From: Bacteroidales bacterium UBA4231
GTDB taxonomy: Bacteria; Bacteroidota; Bacteroidia; Bacteroidales; UBA932
DNA: 64,000 bases
Reading direction: 5' to 3'
Assembly (NCBI GenBank): GCA_002396335.1
Contig: DGXN01000021.1
Coordinates: 1 to 64,000, forward strand
A program made the position numbers and the translations under genes. A model generated the notes under the pieces. That model was not told the DNA's origin. It worked only from the letters and a program-made list of their open reading frames with translations, and made no database searches. Of this stretch, positions 42,686 to 50,464 are shown piece after piece; positions within the stretch are counted from its first letter, which is position 1, and each line of letters opens with the position of its first letter.

Positions 42686-43618
42686 ATGAAAGAGTATAAG
42701 AAAACATACCAGACATACCGCAATTGGAAAAAATGTTATTACCATTTAAGCTCAGATGGATGGCAGGAGGGACTTCTGTTTCATAACAGACAGGAATATG
42801 CCTACGGGATGACCCTCATGGGGTTGCTCACACTCCTTTTCCCGTTGACAATTTACAACTTCACCCTTATGCCCAACCATTTCCATCTCCTTTGTTCTGG
42901 TACGGGGGAGGCGTGTGTGAGCGCTTTCGTCTATCTTAAACGAAAACTCAATTTGCGCTTGAAGGCGGATGGTTTCAATCCATTGCCGGAGAATTATTGT
43001 TTCAAGTTGGTTCGCGTTGAATCAGAAGAACAAATGCGGGTCAACTATATCTATATTGATCGCAATCCTTACGAGAAACAACTTTGCCTTCCGGGTGGCT
43101 ATCCGTGGGGAACTGCCTATTTGCATCATTCTTTCTTGGGAAATTATCTCGGTGGTAAATGCGCTGGTCAAATGTCAGGAAGAGAGTTGACCCGCTGGAC
43201 AGGGAGTCGGATTAGTATTCCGGATAATTGGCAGTTTCATCCTATACTGGGTCTTCTGCCCGCCAGTTATGTAGATGAGGGCATGTTCATTAAGTTGTTT
43301 CATTCCCCCAAGCTGTACCAGACCCGCTTGATAAAGGATTATGAAGCCTTTGTCAAGTTATCTGAAAAATTAGAGGAAGGAATGGAATGGACTATAGATG
43401 AAATAAAGGAAATGGTCTCTCAATTATGTGAAAGTCTTTTTCCCGGACAAAAAGTCCATCAGCTGCCTAATGAAAAAAAAGGCCGATTGACCAGCTTGTT
43501 ATGGAACAAATACAAATTTTCTCCGGATGTCCTTGCCCATGTTCTTCACCTGCCGGAATATCTTGTCAAGCAAATATTGCGATCAAAAGATTACGGTAAC
43601 CGCACATTTAAAGGCTAA
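42686..43618 (+). CDS. REP-associated tyrosine transposase (RAYT, Y1/HUH family)
   Basis: 310 residues from ATG 42686. The HUH motif MPNHFHLL (near residue 70) with a downstream Tyr in YIYIDRNPYEKQ is the Y1_Tnp/Transposase_17 signature. The C-terminal half (EEGMEWTIDEIKEMVSQL, LLWNKYKFSPDVLAHVLHLPEYLVKQIL) looks like a helix-turn-helix DNA-binding extension. It nicks single-stranded palindromes; RAYTs are linked to spreading of REP elements. Flanked by direct REP copies at 42530-42578 and 43627-43675. Base composition is clearly more AT-rich than uvrA. A near-consensus -7 box (AAACTTTG, 42674-42681) sits 4 bp before the ATG. Confidence 0.9.
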   Translation: MKEYKKTYQTYRNWKKCYYHLSSDGWQEGLLFHNRQEYAYGMTLMGLLTLLFPLTIYNFTLMPNHFHLLCSGTGEACVSAFVYLKRKLNLRLKADGFNPLPENYCFKLVRVESEEQMRVNYIYIDRNPYEKQLCLPGGYPWGTAYLHHSFLGNYLGGKCAGQMSGRELTRWTGSRISIPDNWQFHPILGLLPASYVDEGMFIKLFHSPKLYQTRLIKDYEAFVKLSEKLEEGMEWTIDEIKEMVSQLCESLFPGQKVHQLPNEKKGRLTSLLWNKYKFSPDVLAHVLHLPEYLVKQILRSKDYGNRTFKG

Positions 43619-43626
43619 AATGTGTA

Positions 43627-43675
43627 TCTTGCGTACCCGGCGGTACGCAGGGTGCGCAAAAACAGGCTAAAACGC
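43627..43675 (+). repeat. REP copy 2 (right of the transposase)
   Basis: Begins TCTTGCGTACCCGGCGG, continues TACGCAGGGTGCGC and a run of A. Hairpin GCGTACC/GGTACGC around CGGC (43631-43648). Begins 8 bp after the transposase stop; direct orientation relative to copy 1. Confidence 0.78.
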
Positions 43676-43703
43676 GTTGTCGGGTTGGCAAACGCTAAAG
43701 CAC

Positions 43704-43725
43704 CCGCTGATAAGCCAGCCGGGGG
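43704..43725. repeat. 22-bp direct repeat, left copy (attL-like)
   Basis: CCGCTGATAAGCCAGCC followed by five G, identical to 45254-45275. Read on the minus strand it encodes PRLAYQR followed by VL and a stop, i.e. a second tail of the acetyltransferase gene. Confidence 0.85.
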
Positions 43726-43939
43726 ACAGTCCTTGGCGGCTTCGCTTCCGGAAAACAAGCTATACTTTTGGAGATAAAAAATAATAATCGTATTTTTGGG
43801 AGGTCTTTAACTTTCAGATTCAGTTTAGTAACACTGGTGTTTTCTTTCTCGAATGATTAGGATGTCCTCCCAAAATAGAGCGTTCATTAATTCTTTTTTC
43901 TTGCCAACAGTATCGCGAGAATATTAGAATGGATATTGA
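43726..43939. other. AT-rich non-coding left part of the inserted segment
   Basis: No gene recognised. Two -7-like boxes, TACTTTTG (43763-43770) and TATTTTTG (43791-43798), face right towards the degraded frame at 43940-44125. Confidence 0.45.
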
Positions 43940-44125
43940 ATTTGCTATGGAGCTGGGGTAAAAAGGGATGGGAGGTGGGTAAATCCAGACCAATATATAA
44001 ATGGCCATTTTATCCTTGAAACGTTAGGCCAAAATGAAGGTTTAATAAGCGGCATGATTTGTGATAATCTGGATGCGGGGGAATCGGATGTTGTTGAAGA
44101 CCCGGAAGATGATTTAGATGAATAA
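43940..44125 (+). pseudogene. Degraded gene remnant with acidic C-terminus
   Basis: An open frame without a usable start, after an in-frame TGA at 43937-43939. It encodes a protein-like tail: RDGRWVNPDQYINGHFILE, GLISGMICDNLDAGESD and an Asp/Glu-rich end before TAA. The composition looks like a real protein C-terminus whose upstream part is lost. I cannot name the family. It precedes the secreted-protein gene by 12 bp. Confidence 0.35.
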
Positions 44126-44137
44126 TAGAGTAAGTAT

Positions 44138-44704
44138 ATGAAAAGAATACTAGTTTCATTATTATCTTTTTTCCTGTGTTCCTATGTTTTTGCCCAGGTG
44201 GATTTTAGAATGTTGGAAGGAAAGACTCCTCTGCAGATAAAAGCTTTATATGGGGCTCCTCTCGTTGACGATGGTTCACTGAACTCCTATTCAGCCTACG
44301 TGCTGTTTTATGAAAATACGCACTTTTATTTTGAGGAGTTGACAGACCCGAATGACAGCAATGATACTATTTGGTCGCTGTATGATTTTTCAACGTGCAG
44401 CCCCGATATCTGTATTCTATCTGACTATATAAATGGAGGAATAAAAGTGGGTGATTCTTTTGCACGTCTAAGTAGTATTGATTTCGCCCATACTGCTTAT
44501 GGCAGAAATCTTTCTTCAAATGCCCTGCAGGTTTCAACTCTGCCTTATGAAGAGTATTCTTACGAGATGAATTATGTTGCATTTAAGGAAGAGTTTGTTA
44601 CATTGTATTTTGCTGTAACAGACGGAATCATCCGGGCTATCTCGGTCTCCACTAAAGGGGATTCCCCCTATCCTCCCGGCTTCCCCGAGCATAACATTTG
44701 GTAA
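44138..44704 (+). CDS. Secreted protein of unknown function in the AT-rich insert
   Basis: 188 residues, signal peptide MKRILVSLLSFFLCSYVFAQ (cleavage after about residue 20, no lipobox). The mature part is acidic and aromatic: PLQIKALYGAPLVDDGS, YVLFYENTHFYFEEL, GGIKVGDSFARLSSIDF. The 'GGIKVGDSFARL' type segment resembles short beta-hairpin repeats seen in secreted Bacteroidetes proteins; no enzyme motif. Codon usage is AT-rich compared with the window. One bp separates it from the TonB-C-like gene, so they form an operon. No homologue I recognise. Confidence 0.7.
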   Translation: MKRILVSLLSFFLCSYVFAQVDFRMLEGKTPLQIKALYGAPLVDDGSLNSYSAYVLFYENTHFYFEELTDPNDSNDTIWSLYDFSTCSPDICILSDYINGGIKVGDSFARLSSIDFAHTAYGRNLSSNALQVSTLPYEEYSYEMNYVAFKEEFVTLYFAVTDGIIRAISVSTKGDSPYPPGFPEHNIW

Positions 44705-44705
44705 A

Positions 44706-45251
44706 ATGGCAAAAGATGGAATCCGTTATCTTTCCGTTCTGCTTCTAGCCAGTGTTTTTTGCACTGCTTTACGAGCAGATAGACAAGGGGGAGTCGGACT
44801 CCTCCCGTTGATTGTGATTGAGAAGAATGCTCCTGAAGATGCCGGATTGGACGATTTTTCCTATCGGGAGTTATCCTATATGAAAGAGCCGGATGGAGAG
44901 GTTATTCCTTGGAATGAATTGGATACGGCTCCGCTTTGTAGTGTCGATTTTGCAGAATGGCTGAAAAACCAGATTGAGTATCCTGAGGGATTGATAGAGG
45001 GGATAGTTATCATTTCCTTTATTGTAGAAGCAAATGGAACGATATCCCATGTGATTCCCCTCACGGGAATAGACAACCCAACAGACCTGAGAATTGTAGA
45101 TTTCATTAGACATAGTCCCATTTGGAATCCCGCTACGAAGAAGGGGAAAAAAGTAGCCGTTCGCATGTTACAGCGGATAGAATTCAAGATAACAGTGAAA
45201 GACCCCATCCACATTTTTGTGGATTTGGATGAGAGTGGCAAAGCCTATTGA
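44706..45251 (+). CDS. Secreted protein with a TonB C-terminal-like domain
   Basis: 181 residues, signal peptide about 1-24 instead of a TonB membrane anchor. Residues about 95-170 follow the TonB_C pattern: IEYPEGLIEGIVIISFIVEANGTISHVIPL, then DFIRHSPIWNPATKKGKKVAVRM and a closing IEFKI strand. No proline-rich spacer, so it cannot reach across the periplasm like true TonB. Such free TonB_C domains are common orphan proteins in Bacteroidetes. Its stop overlaps the 3' end of the convergent acetyltransferase gene by 7 bp, at the insertion junction. Confidence 0.75.
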   Translation: MAKDGIRYLSVLLLASVFCTALRADRQGGVGLLPLIVIEKNAPEDAGLDDFSYRELSYMKEPDGEVIPWNELDTAPLCSVDFAEWLKNQIEYPEGLIEGIVIISFIVEANGTISHVIPLTGIDNPTDLRIVDFIRHSPIWNPATKKGKKVAVRMLQRIEFKITVKDPIHIFVDLDESGKAY

Positions 45252-45733
45252 ATCCGCTGATAAGCCAGCCGGGGGGAGCCGTTCATGAGATAGATGACTC
45301 CACAGTATGAGAAGCCGTGGCGCTTCAGCAGCCCCTGCATGATGGTATTGTCGGCGTGGGTGTCGATGCGGATGTTGCGGGTGAGGGTTTCACAGTAGGA
45401 CAACAGGGCGCGGAAGACGCCATGGGCCGACGGAAGGCTGGCGATGCGGTGCACCACGTAGTAGGGAAGCGTATCGTCCAGCCATGCTCCGTTTTCGATG
45501 TAGGAATAGGTGGGATCGGGGCCGGGAATGCAGGCAAAGTAGCCCACGACGGTTCCTTCTTCCACCAGCACCTGACCATATCCCGGGCCGATGTCCCCCA
45601 GGATCATCTCCGTGGTGGGATAGCCGTCAGGCCATTGATTGGGATTGCCCGAGGCACGCATGATGCCCCGGGCAGCTTCCAATACGGTAAGGATGGCAGG
45701 CAGGTCTGCCTTCCTGGCAGGCCGGATATCCAT
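45245..45733 (-). CDS. GNAT-family N-acetyltransferase with altered 3' end
   Basis: 162 residues. MDIRPARKADLPAILTVLEAARGIM is a typical GNAT start; the acetyl-CoA segment and the C-terminal LLKRHGFSYCGVIYL are visible. Acetylates a small molecule or protein; substrate unknown. The final residues are PRLAYQR then IQ-stop. The 22 bp coding PRLAYQR are repeated at 43704-43725, where they continue as VL-stop, so the original C-terminus was probably swapped when the AT-rich segment arrived. ATG overlaps the stop of the acyl-CoA ligase gene by 1 bp. Confidence 0.88.
   Translation of the reverse strand: MDIRPARKADLPAILTVLEAARGIMRASGNPNQWPDGYPTTEMILGDIGPGYGQVLVEEGTVVGYFACIPGPDPTYSYIENGAWLDDTLPYYVVHRIASLPSAHGVFRALLSYCETLTRNIRIDTHADNTIMQGLLKRHGFSYCGVIYLMNGSPRLAYQRIQ
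45254..45275. repeat. 22-bp direct repeat, right copy (attR-like)
   Basis: Identical to 43704-43725; here it lies within the 3' end of the acetyltransferase coding sequence. Confidence 0.85.
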
Positions 45734-47655
45734 TAGGAGAGGGCCTTGAGATTACGCTCGTTGTGGATGTCCTTGCCTTCCGTGGTGTACAGGTAGTCCA
45801 GCAGGTCGGCGTAATGTTCCTCCACTTTGCCGCGGACAATCTTCATGGTGGAGTTCATCATCTTGTTGGCGATGGTGAATTCCTCGTCGCAGATGCCGAT
45901 GGCGGAGGGTAGCCAGCGCTCCGGGAACATGCCTTCGAACTTGCCGCCTTTCTTGTAGGCGTCCACGTCGGCCTGGATCAGATCCAGCATGTAGCGCTTG
46001 GCTTCGTCGGTCTTGGGATCCAGCCCGTGTTTCTGGGCGGCTTCCGCGAGGGCGGCCTTGTCCGGCACGAAGAGGGCCACGCAGAAAGGTTTCTGGTTGT
46101 TGTGCAGGATGCAGGCGTTCACCCACTTGGAGGTTTCGGTGATGTTGTCCTCGAAGCCTTCGGGGGAGTACTTTTCGCCGTCGGAGGAGATCAGCAGGCT
46201 CTTGAAGCGGCCGACGACATACAGGAAGTCGGGGTCTTCGGGGCAGATGTAGCCCATGTCGCCGGTGTGGAGCCAGCCGTCAATGATCGTGTCGGCCGTA
46301 GCCTTGGGGTTCTTCCAGTAGCCGGCCATGACGTTTTCGCCGCGGATGACAATCTCACCCTTGGTTCCGTGCGGAACTTCCTTTCCTTCCGCATCCAGAA
46401 TGACGCAGTCCATGGGACGGACAATGCGGCCGGAGGAGCCGAAGCGGGCGTGACCGGTGGAGTTGGCGCAGATGATAGGAGTGGCTTCCGTAAGGCCGTA
46501 ACCCTGGAACATGGGCATGCCCACGGCGCAGAAGAAGCGCTGGAGCTCGATGTCCAGGAGGGCGCCGCCGCCCACGAAGAACTTCATGCGGCCGCCGAAG
46601 CTTTCCCGCACCTGCTTGAACAGAATCTTGTCGAAGAGGTCGACAAGGGGTTTGCGCCAGAAGGTGCCGCCGGTGCCGCGGTTGTAGTATTCCTTGTTGT
46701 ATTTGATGGCGTTGCGGACGGCGAAGTTGAAGAGTTTCTCCACGGCAGGGCCTTTCTTCTTGATGCCGGCCTCGATGTTCTTCTTGAAGTTGCGGGCGAG
46801 GGCCGGAACGGACAGCATTACGTGCGGGCGCACCTCCGCGATGGCGGTAGGAACGTTGCGCAGCGTGGCCAGGGCATTCTTGCCGATGGGCACAAAGCCG
46901 ATGGAACCGCCGTAGATCATCATCGTGTACATGCCGGCGACGTGCGCGAAGCAGTGGTCCAGCGGCAGGATGATGAGCATGACGTTGCCTTCCTCGATGG
47001 AGATGACCGAATTGCCCTGCTCCACGTTGGCGGTGTAGTTGCGGTGGGTCAGGAGGATGCCTTTCGGGTCGGCCGTGGTGCCGGAAGTGTAAGAGATGTT
47101 GGCATAGTCGTCCGGGCCGATGGATTTGTAACGGGCCTCGAAGTCGGCCTTGTGGGCTTTGAGGAATTCGTCGCCCATTTTCTGGATTTCGCTCATGCGG
47201 ATTTCCTTGGGCTCGAGGGAGTCATAGTCGAAGGCGGTGTCGTCAAAGACGATGACTTTTTCCACGGCGGGGCATTCCCCGAGGATGGCGCGGATCTTCG
47301 GGAGGTGGTTGCCGGAGACCAGGATCCACTTGGACTCGGAGTGGTTGATGCGGAAGATAAGGTCTTTCCCTTCACCCAGGTTCACAGACAGGGGAACGTC
47401 GGTTGCGCCGGCATACATGGCGCCCAGTTCGGCCAGGATCCACATGGCGCGGCTTTCCGACAGGAGGGCGATCTTGTCTCCTTTCTTCAGGCCGAGGGAC
47501 ATCAGGCCCGCGCCGATGCGGTAAGCCTCTTCCCGGGTCTGGCCCTGGGTGAGCACTTTCCACTCGCCGCCTACCTTCTCGCGGAGGTAGGGATGGTTTT
47601 CGTATTTGTGGGAATACTTCTCTACGAAGTCAATGATGGTTAATCTTTCTGCCAT
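45733..47655 (-). CDS. Long-chain acyl-CoA synthetase / AMP-dependent ligase
   Basis: 640 residues. ANL-superfamily adenylate-forming enzyme: P-loop YTSGTTADPKGILLTHRN, FQGYGLTEATPI (A5), DGWLHTGDMGYI (A7), GRFKSLLISSDGEKYSP (A8) and the C-terminal Lys in the last segment. Activates fatty acids to acyl-CoA, for membrane lipid incorporation. Length and order fit Bacteroidetes long-chain fatty-acid CoA ligases. It lies 12 bp downstream of a deoxynucleoside kinase gene and overlaps the acetyltransferase start, giving a four-gene minus-strand operon. Confidence 0.93.
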   Translation of the reverse strand: MAERLTIIDFVEKYSHKYENHPYLREKVGGEWKVLTQGQTREEAYRIGAGLMSLGLKKGDKIALLSESRAMWILAELGAMYAGATDVPLSVNLGEGKDLIFRINHSESKWILVSGNHLPKIRAILGECPAVEKVIVFDDTAFDYDSLEPKEIRMSEIQKMGDEFLKAHKADFEARYKSIGPDDYANISYTSGTTADPKGILLTHRNYTANVEQGNSVISIEEGNVMLIILPLDHCFAHVAGMYTMMIYGGSIGFVPIGKNALATLRNVPTAIAEVRPHVMLSVPALARNFKKNIEAGIKKKGPAVEKLFNFAVRNAIKYNKEYYNRGTGGTFWRKPLVDLFDKILFKQVRESFGGRMKFFVGGGALLDIELQRFFCAVGMPMFQGYGLTEATPIICANSTGHARFGSSGRIVRPMDCVILDAEGKEVPHGTKGEIVIRGENVMAGYWKNPKATADTIIDGWLHTGDMGYICPEDPDFLYVVGRFKSLLISSDGEKYSPEGFEDNITETSKWVNACILHNNQKPFCVALFVPDKAALAEAAQKHGLDPKTDEAKRYMLDLIQADVDAYKKGGKFEGMFPERWLPSAIGICDEEFTIANKMMNSTMKIVRGKVEEHYADLLDYLYTTEGKDIHNERNLKALS

Positions 47656-47667
47656 AGGTTTGGGTTT

Positions 47668-48291
47668 TTATTGTTCGGAAGGGAACAGGCCGTAGAGTTC
47701 AGCGTCGATCTTGTCGGTGATGGTCTGGAAATCTTCCGGGCGGTTTTCAAATTTGATATTGTCTACGTCAATGACCAGCAGGCGGGCCTTGTAGTCCTTG
47801 ATCCAGTCTTCGTAGCGCTGGTTCAGACCGGTGATGTAGTCGATGCGGATGGAGCGTTCGTACTCACGGCCGCGTTTCTGGATCTGGGCGATGAGGTTGG
47901 GGATGCTGCTCCGGAGGTAGATCAGCAGGTCCGGCGGGTTCACCAGGGACATCATGAGGTCGAACAGGTCGCTGTAGTTTTCGAAGTCGCGGGTGGACAT
48001 CAGGCCCATGGCGTGCAGGTTGGGGGCGAAGATGCGGGCATCTTCGTAGATGGTGCGGTCCTGGATGATGACCTCTTTGTGCTTGGATATCTCCACGACG
48101 TCCTGGAAACGTTTGTTCAGGAAGTAGATCTGAAGGTTGAAGGACCAGCGTTCCATGTCTTCGTAGAAGTCGGCCAGATAAGGGTTGAAGTCGACCGACT
48201 CGAACTTGGGAGTCCAGCCATAGTGGGCTGCGAGCATTTTGGTGAGCGTGGTCTTGCCACTTCCGATATTACCGGCGATTGCGATATGCAT
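47668..48291 (-). CDS. Deoxynucleoside kinase, copy 1
   Basis: 207 residues. P-loop IAGNIGSGKTTLT, the substrate-binding stretch ESVDFNPYLADFYEDMERWSFNLQIYFL, the IIQDRTIYEDARIF (DRS-like) motif and a lid RGREYERSIRIDYI. Family of dCK/dGK/dAK; salvage phosphorylation of deoxynucleosides in the cytoplasm. A clear paralogue, copy 2, lies immediately upstream (22-bp gap); by analogy with the paired dAK/dGK of lactobacilli the two may have split specificity or form a heterodimer, but this is inference. Confidence 0.93.
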   Translation of the reverse strand: MHIAIAGNIGSGKTTLTKMLAAHYGWTPKFESVDFNPYLADFYEDMERWSFNLQIYFLNKRFQDVVEISKHKEVIIQDRTIYEDARIFAPNLHAMGLMSTRDFENYSDLFDLMMSLVNPPDLLIYLRSSIPNLIAQIQKRGREYERSIRIDYITGLNQRYEDWIKDYKARLLVIDVDNIKFENRPEDFQTITDKIDAELYGLFPSEQ

Positions 48292-48313
48292 AAGTTAAAG
48301 ATTTGATAATTCG

Positions 48314-48925
48314 CTAAAATAGTCCGTAGAGTTCTGCGTCGATGCGGTCCGTGATGAGGGCGAAGTCTTCCGGGCGGTTCAGGAAATCCAGGTTGTCGGT
48401 GTCCACGACAATCAGGCGGCCTTTGTAGGTGGAGATCCACTGTTCGTAGCGCTCGTTCAGGCCGGAGAGGTATTCGATGGAGATGGACTGTTCGTAATCC
48501 CGGCCGCGCTTCTGGATCTGGGAGACCAGGTGTTCGATGCTGCTTTTGAGGTAGATCATCAGGTCCGGTTCCTTCACCACTTCCATCATCACGTTGTAGG
48601 TGTCCATGTAGGTGTTGTAGTCCCGCTCGGAGAGGTTGCCCTGGGCGTAATTGTTGGCCACGAAGATGTGGACGCCTTCGAAGAGGGTGCGGTCCTGGAT
48701 GATTACGTCCTTGGACTTGGAGATTTCCAGCACGTCGTGCAGGCGCTGCTGCAGGAAGTACATTTCCAGGGCGAAGGACCAGCGTTTGATGTCGGCGTAA
48801 TAGTCGGCCAGATAGGGGTTGTAGGTGACGGATTCAAACTTGGGCGTCCAGCCGTAGTGGCGGGCCAAGAGGGTAGTGAGCGTCGTTTTTCCGCTTCCGA
48901 TATTTCCGGCGATTCCGATATGCAT
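48314..48925 (-). CDS. Deoxynucleoside kinase, copy 2
   Basis: 203 residues, paralogous to copy 1 over the full length: IAGNIGSGKTTLTTLL, ESVTYNPYLADYYADIKRWSFALEMYFL, IIQDRTLFEGVHIF, RGRDYEQSISIEYL, and the same end AELYGLF. Differences concentrate around the substrate site (DFNPY versus TYNPY; IYEDARIF versus LFEGVHIF), which fits divergence in base preference. First gene of the operon, with a -7 box 22 bp upstream. Confidence 0.93.
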   Translation of the reverse strand: MHIGIAGNIGSGKTTLTTLLARHYGWTPKFESVTYNPYLADYYADIKRWSFALEMYFLQQRLHDVLEISKSKDVIIQDRTLFEGVHIFVANNYAQGNLSERDYNTYMDTYNVMMEVVKEPDLMIYLKSSIEHLVSQIQKRGRDYEQSISIEYLSGLNERYEQWISTYKGRLIVVDTDNLDFLNRPEDFALITDRIDAELYGLF

Positions 48926-48947
48926 CTGGGGCAGTCCTTATATTCTA

Positions 48948-48955
48948 CAAAGTTA
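48948..48955 (-). promoter_or_regulatory. -7 box of the deoxynucleoside kinase operon
   Basis: TAACTTTG on the minus strand, 22 bp before ATG 48925. Confidence 0.55.
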
Positions 48956-48968
48956 ATTAAAAGTTTCG

Positions 48969-48976
48969 TAAATTTG
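48969..48976 (+). promoter_or_regulatory. -7 box of the metallo-hydrolase/birA operon
   Basis: TAAATTTG, 22 bp before ATG 48999, back to back with the kinase promoter. Confidence 0.5.
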
Positions 48977-48998
48977 CAATGTATTTTAGTGACGCCTT

Positions 48999-49706
48999 AT
49001 GCTTCATACCCGAATATTTCCGTTCAACCCGCTTGGAACAAACTGTACAGTGCTTTGGGAAGACGGTGCACGCGCGTGCATCCTCGCTGACCCCGGCATG
49101 TCCTCCGACGACGAGTCGGCCTCCGTCCTGGATTTCCTCTCCGGGAAAGGATTCTCCATCGAGGCGATCCTCCTCACCCACGGCCACTTCGACCATGTCT
49201 GGGGCGTAGAAAAGCTGCTGGAGCGTTTCCCCTCGGTCCCGGTGTACATGCATCCGGCCGACAAGGGCATCCTCCTGGACGGCGGATCGGTGTTCAAGGG
49301 CATGCAGAGTTTCAAGATGCTCAGGCACAGTTTCTCCACGGTGGACATTGCCGACGGGCAGGTCCTCACCCTCGGCGGGACGGACTGGAAAGTGATCCAT
49401 ACCCCCGGACACACCCCGGGCAGCGTGTGCTTCTATTCGGCCGGCAATAACCTCCTGCTGTCGGGAGATACGCTTTTCGCGGGCAGCATCGGCCGGACGG
49501 ACCTGGTAGGCGGGGACTATGACCAGCTGATGTCGTCCATCCGCGAAAAGCTGCTGACGCTGCCCGGCGGGACGGATGTCATTCCCGGTCACGGCCAGCC
49601 CACTTCCATCGCGCGCGAGGGTATGTACAACCCCTTCCTGCAGCCTTTCAACGAACCCGACCCGGACTGGGACGCCCAGGACGGCATTCCCGTACACGGA
49701 ATATGA
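48999..49706 (+). CDS. Metallo-beta-lactamase-fold hydrolase (glyoxalase II-like)
   Basis: 235 residues. Zinc motif THGHFDHVWG (HxHxDH), then HTPGHTPGSVCFY, LLSGDTLFAGSIGRTDL and IPGHGQPTS supply the remaining metal ligands. Resembles YcbL-type glyoxalase II enzymes, hydrolysing thioesters such as S-lactoylglutathione or similar. Cytoplasmic. Its stop codon overlaps the birA start by 4 bp. Confidence 0.92.
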   Translation: MLHTRIFPFNPLGTNCTVLWEDGARACILADPGMSSDDESASVLDFLSGKGFSIEAILLTHGHFDHVWGVEKLLERFPSVPVYMHPADKGILLDGGSVFKGMQSFKMLRHSFSTVDIADGQVLTLGGTDWKVIHTPGHTPGSVCFYSAGNNLLLSGDTLFAGSIGRTDLVGGDYDQLMSSIREKLLTLPGGTDVIPGHGQPTSIAREGMYNPFLQPFNEPDPDWDAQDGIPVHGI

Positions 49707-50455
49707 ACATCATCTGGCTGGACAGCATCGATTCCACGAATTCGGAGGCTTTCCGCCGTCTGGCGGACCTTCCGGGGGGAACGGTGCTCAGCGCCCGGGA
49801 ACAGACTTCCGGCCGGGGCCAGCGGGGGAATTCCTGGTTTGCCGAATCCGGCAGGAACCTGACGTTCAGCATCGTGGTCAAGTTCGGGACAGGCGGCGTA
49901 CCGCAGCTTTCGGCCCGGGACGCCATGTGGCTGAATTACCTGATTTCGGACGTCGTCGCCCGTTTTCTCCGCTCTCTCAACGCCGACTGCACCGTCAAAT
50001 GGCCCAACGACGTCTACGTCCGCGGGAAAAAGATATGCGGCATCCTTATAGAGAATACCCTGAAAGGGGAAATGCTGGATGCGGCGGTGATCGGCGTGGG
50101 CATCAACGTGAACCAGCGGGAGTTTCCGCAGCTGGCCAATGCCACATCGCTGTCTTGCTGCACGGGGCGGGATTATGACCTGGACGCATGCCTGGAGAAG
50201 GTCTGCGCCCTTTTCGAGGAAGCGTTTCCCCGGATTTTCAGCGAAGAGGGCCGCCGTACGCTTTTTCAGGATTACTCGGACCGGCTTTTCCGCAAAGGGG
50301 CGGTCTCGCGCTTCCACGACCTGGTCGAAGACCGGGAATACTGGGGCGTCATCCGGGGTGTCGGGGCTGACGGACGCCTCTGCATCCAGGACCAGGACGC
50401 TCCCGGAAAGCCCGACCGTTATTACCGTTTCAAAGAAGTCGGTTACGTATTGTGA
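49703..50455 (+). CDS. birA: Biotin--[acetyl-CoA-carboxylase] ligase
   Basis: 250 residues. Catalytic core of biotin protein ligase: DSIDSTNSEAFR, SGRGQRGNSW (biotinyl-AMP loop), KWPNDVYV with the catalytic Lys, and GILIEN followed by GVGINVN. The N-terminal DNA-binding domain of E. coli BirA is absent, so it is a group I ligase without repressor activity. Attaches biotin to carboxyl-carrier proteins. Convergent with the GH3 gene, 9 bp apart. Confidence 0.95.
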   Translation: MNIIWLDSIDSTNSEAFRRLADLPGGTVLSAREQTSGRGQRGNSWFAESGRNLTFSIVVKFGTGGVPQLSARDAMWLNYLISDVVARFLRSLNADCTVKWPNDVYVRGKKICGILIENTLKGEMLDAAVIGVGINVNQREFPQLANATSLSCCTGRDYDLDACLEKVCALFEEAFPRIFSEEGRRTLFQDYSDRLFRKGAVSRFHDLVEDREYWGVIRGVGADGRLCIQDQDAPGKPDRYYRFKEVGYVL

Positions 50456-50464
50456 CCGTCCGGG

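Noticed and set aside
43820..44008. A 62-codon minus-strand frame in the AT-rich insert
   Set aside because: No ribosome binding site or promoter, Ile/Tyr/Pro-rich low-complexity translation, and it overlaps the more protein-like plus-strand remnant.
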